Below are positions 6,556 to 7,078 of a DNA stretch of 7,078 nucleotides, piece after piece. The first letter of the stretch is position 1, and each line of letters opens with the position of its first letter. Below the pieces are notes generated by a model. That model had not been told where the DNA came from. It ran no database searches and saw only the letters and a program-made list of their open reading frames with translations. Both the position numbers and the translations under genes were made by a program. Source of the DNA: Piscirickettsiaceae bacterium (lineage in GTDB: Bacteria > Pseudomonadota > Gammaproteobacteria > PS1 > Pseudothioglobaceae). The stretch spans positions 34,943 through 42,020 of the forward strand of contig DTVJ01000371.1 in NCBI GenBank assembly GCA_012963565.1, in the 5' to 3' direction.

Positions 6556-6635
6556 GTGACAGAATAGTCTTAAACTCATTGGTGGCATTATGCCCAAATG
6601 GGAGTATTAAACTTTAACTTGTACCTAACCCCCGC

Positions 6636-7078
6636 CTACATCTCCATGTTCATAGACATGCCTTCGGTTGCCATCTCCCCCATCATGCCCATCTGCATAT
6701 GGTAAGGCAGCATGCACATAAACATCCAGGACCCAGGCTTTGTAATGTGAACCACAAATGAGAATTCCCCACCAGGTAAAGTGAGTGCTTTTTCAAATAA
6801 AGCTTTATGTTCTAATAAGCTCCAATCAGCCCTTTTAATTCGGTAATTAACAGCTGACATTTCCGACATAGTCATAAACATGAATTCGTGTGGAATCTGT
6901 CCATCATTTTTCACGGTAAATCTAATCCGTTCACCTGTTTTTACATCAATATTCATATCTGAAAATTTAAACTCAGACATTGTCAAATTAATTTCACGAT
7001 CAAAACTACCTTTATCAGAAATTTTAAGACCTTCTGCTTCACCAGAATGACCGCCCTCAGAGCCATGCTTGTCCATCT
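6636..7078 (-). CDS. Partial periplasmic cupredoxin (type-1 copper protein) with Met-rich tail
   Basis: The frame runs from the right window edge to a TAG at 6636-6638. An ATG occurs at 7076, only two bases from the edge, and the protein from there has no signal peptide, so the true start very likely lies outside and the gene is partial. Numbering from that ATG, 146 residues show a plastocyanin/azurin-like fold region (about 27-135). It has the type-1 copper ligands H63 in IPHEF, C121 and H126 in CMLPYH, and M131, spaced C-x4-H-x4-M as in copper-binding proteins with CxxPGHxxxGM motifs. The last residues, MGMMGEMATEGMSMNMEM, are extremely methionine-rich, and the N-terminus has scattered histidines (HGSEGGH). 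Such Met/His clusters bind Cu(I) in periplasmic copper-handling proteins. The role could be electron transfer or copper storage and resistance; the sequence does not decide. It is convergent with ftsY across an 80-nt gap in which I see no clear terminator. Confidence 0.85.
   Translation of the reverse strand, partial: MDKHGSEGGHSGEAEGLKISDKGSFDREINLTMSEFKFSDMNIDVKTGERIRFTVKNDGQIPHEFMFMTMSEMSAVNYRIKRADWSLLEHKALFEKALTLPGGEFSFVVHITKPGSWMFMCMLPYHMQMGMMGEMATEGMSMNMEM

Noticed and set aside
6575..6604. Imperfect hairpin in the convergent gap after ftsY (CTC/GAG and TTGG/CCAA, with the small palindrome GGCATTATGCC)
   Set aside because: The stems are broken by interior loops and no T-run follows on either strand, so it does not meet the standard for an intrinsic terminator.

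Overview
The window is A+T-rich, almost wholly coding DNA that looks chromosomal and gammaproteobacterial. The best evidence for this is ftsY, whose NG-domain sequence is of the gammaproteobacterial type, lying divergent to a pair of M16 peptidase genes. From memory, Pseudomonas has the same layout (two M16 genes divergent from ftsY). The low G+C, the compact spacing, the tetrathionate/thiosulfate-type two-component sensor and the copper protein would fit a marine sulfur-oxidising gammaproteobacterium of the SUP05/Thioglobus kind or a related symbiont. That assignment is an inference and was not tested by any search.

Layout from left to right. (1) At 1-449, on the minus strand, is the N-terminal half of a multi-pass membrane protein with a MASE1-like look, cut by the window edge. 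(2) At 533-2876, on the minus strand, is a two-component system. The sensor kinase has a periplasmic PhnD-like binding domain (TtrS/ThsS type) and overlaps its FixJ/TtrR-type response regulator by 14 nt. The kinase gene has an FNR-like palindrome about 50 nt upstream. (3) At 2961-5572, on the minus strand, are two secreted M16 zinc-peptidase-like proteins in an ATGA-overlapping operon. The first has an intact HxxEH zinc site; the second has lost it but keeps the R/Y pair, which suggests an active/inactive heterodimer. (4) At 5599-6555, on the plus strand, is ftsY, the SRP receptor GTPase, starting at a TTG codon only 26 nt from the divergent peptidase start. (5) At 6636-7078, on the minus strand and convergent with ftsY, is a periplasmic type-1 copper (cupredoxin) protein with a methionine-rich tail; its N-terminus lies beyond the window.

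Functionally there are three groups: the housekeeping ftsY/M16 block, an environmental-sensing block (kinase, regulator and possibly the membrane protein after it), and a copper-protein gene. I see no tRNA, rRNA, CRISPR array, insertion sequence, attachment site or origin. No gap between genes exceeds about 90 bp. I did not find convincing evidence of a wholly new system. The most unusual items are the sensor operon with its possible third membrane component, and the very tight ftsY/M16 divergent junction.
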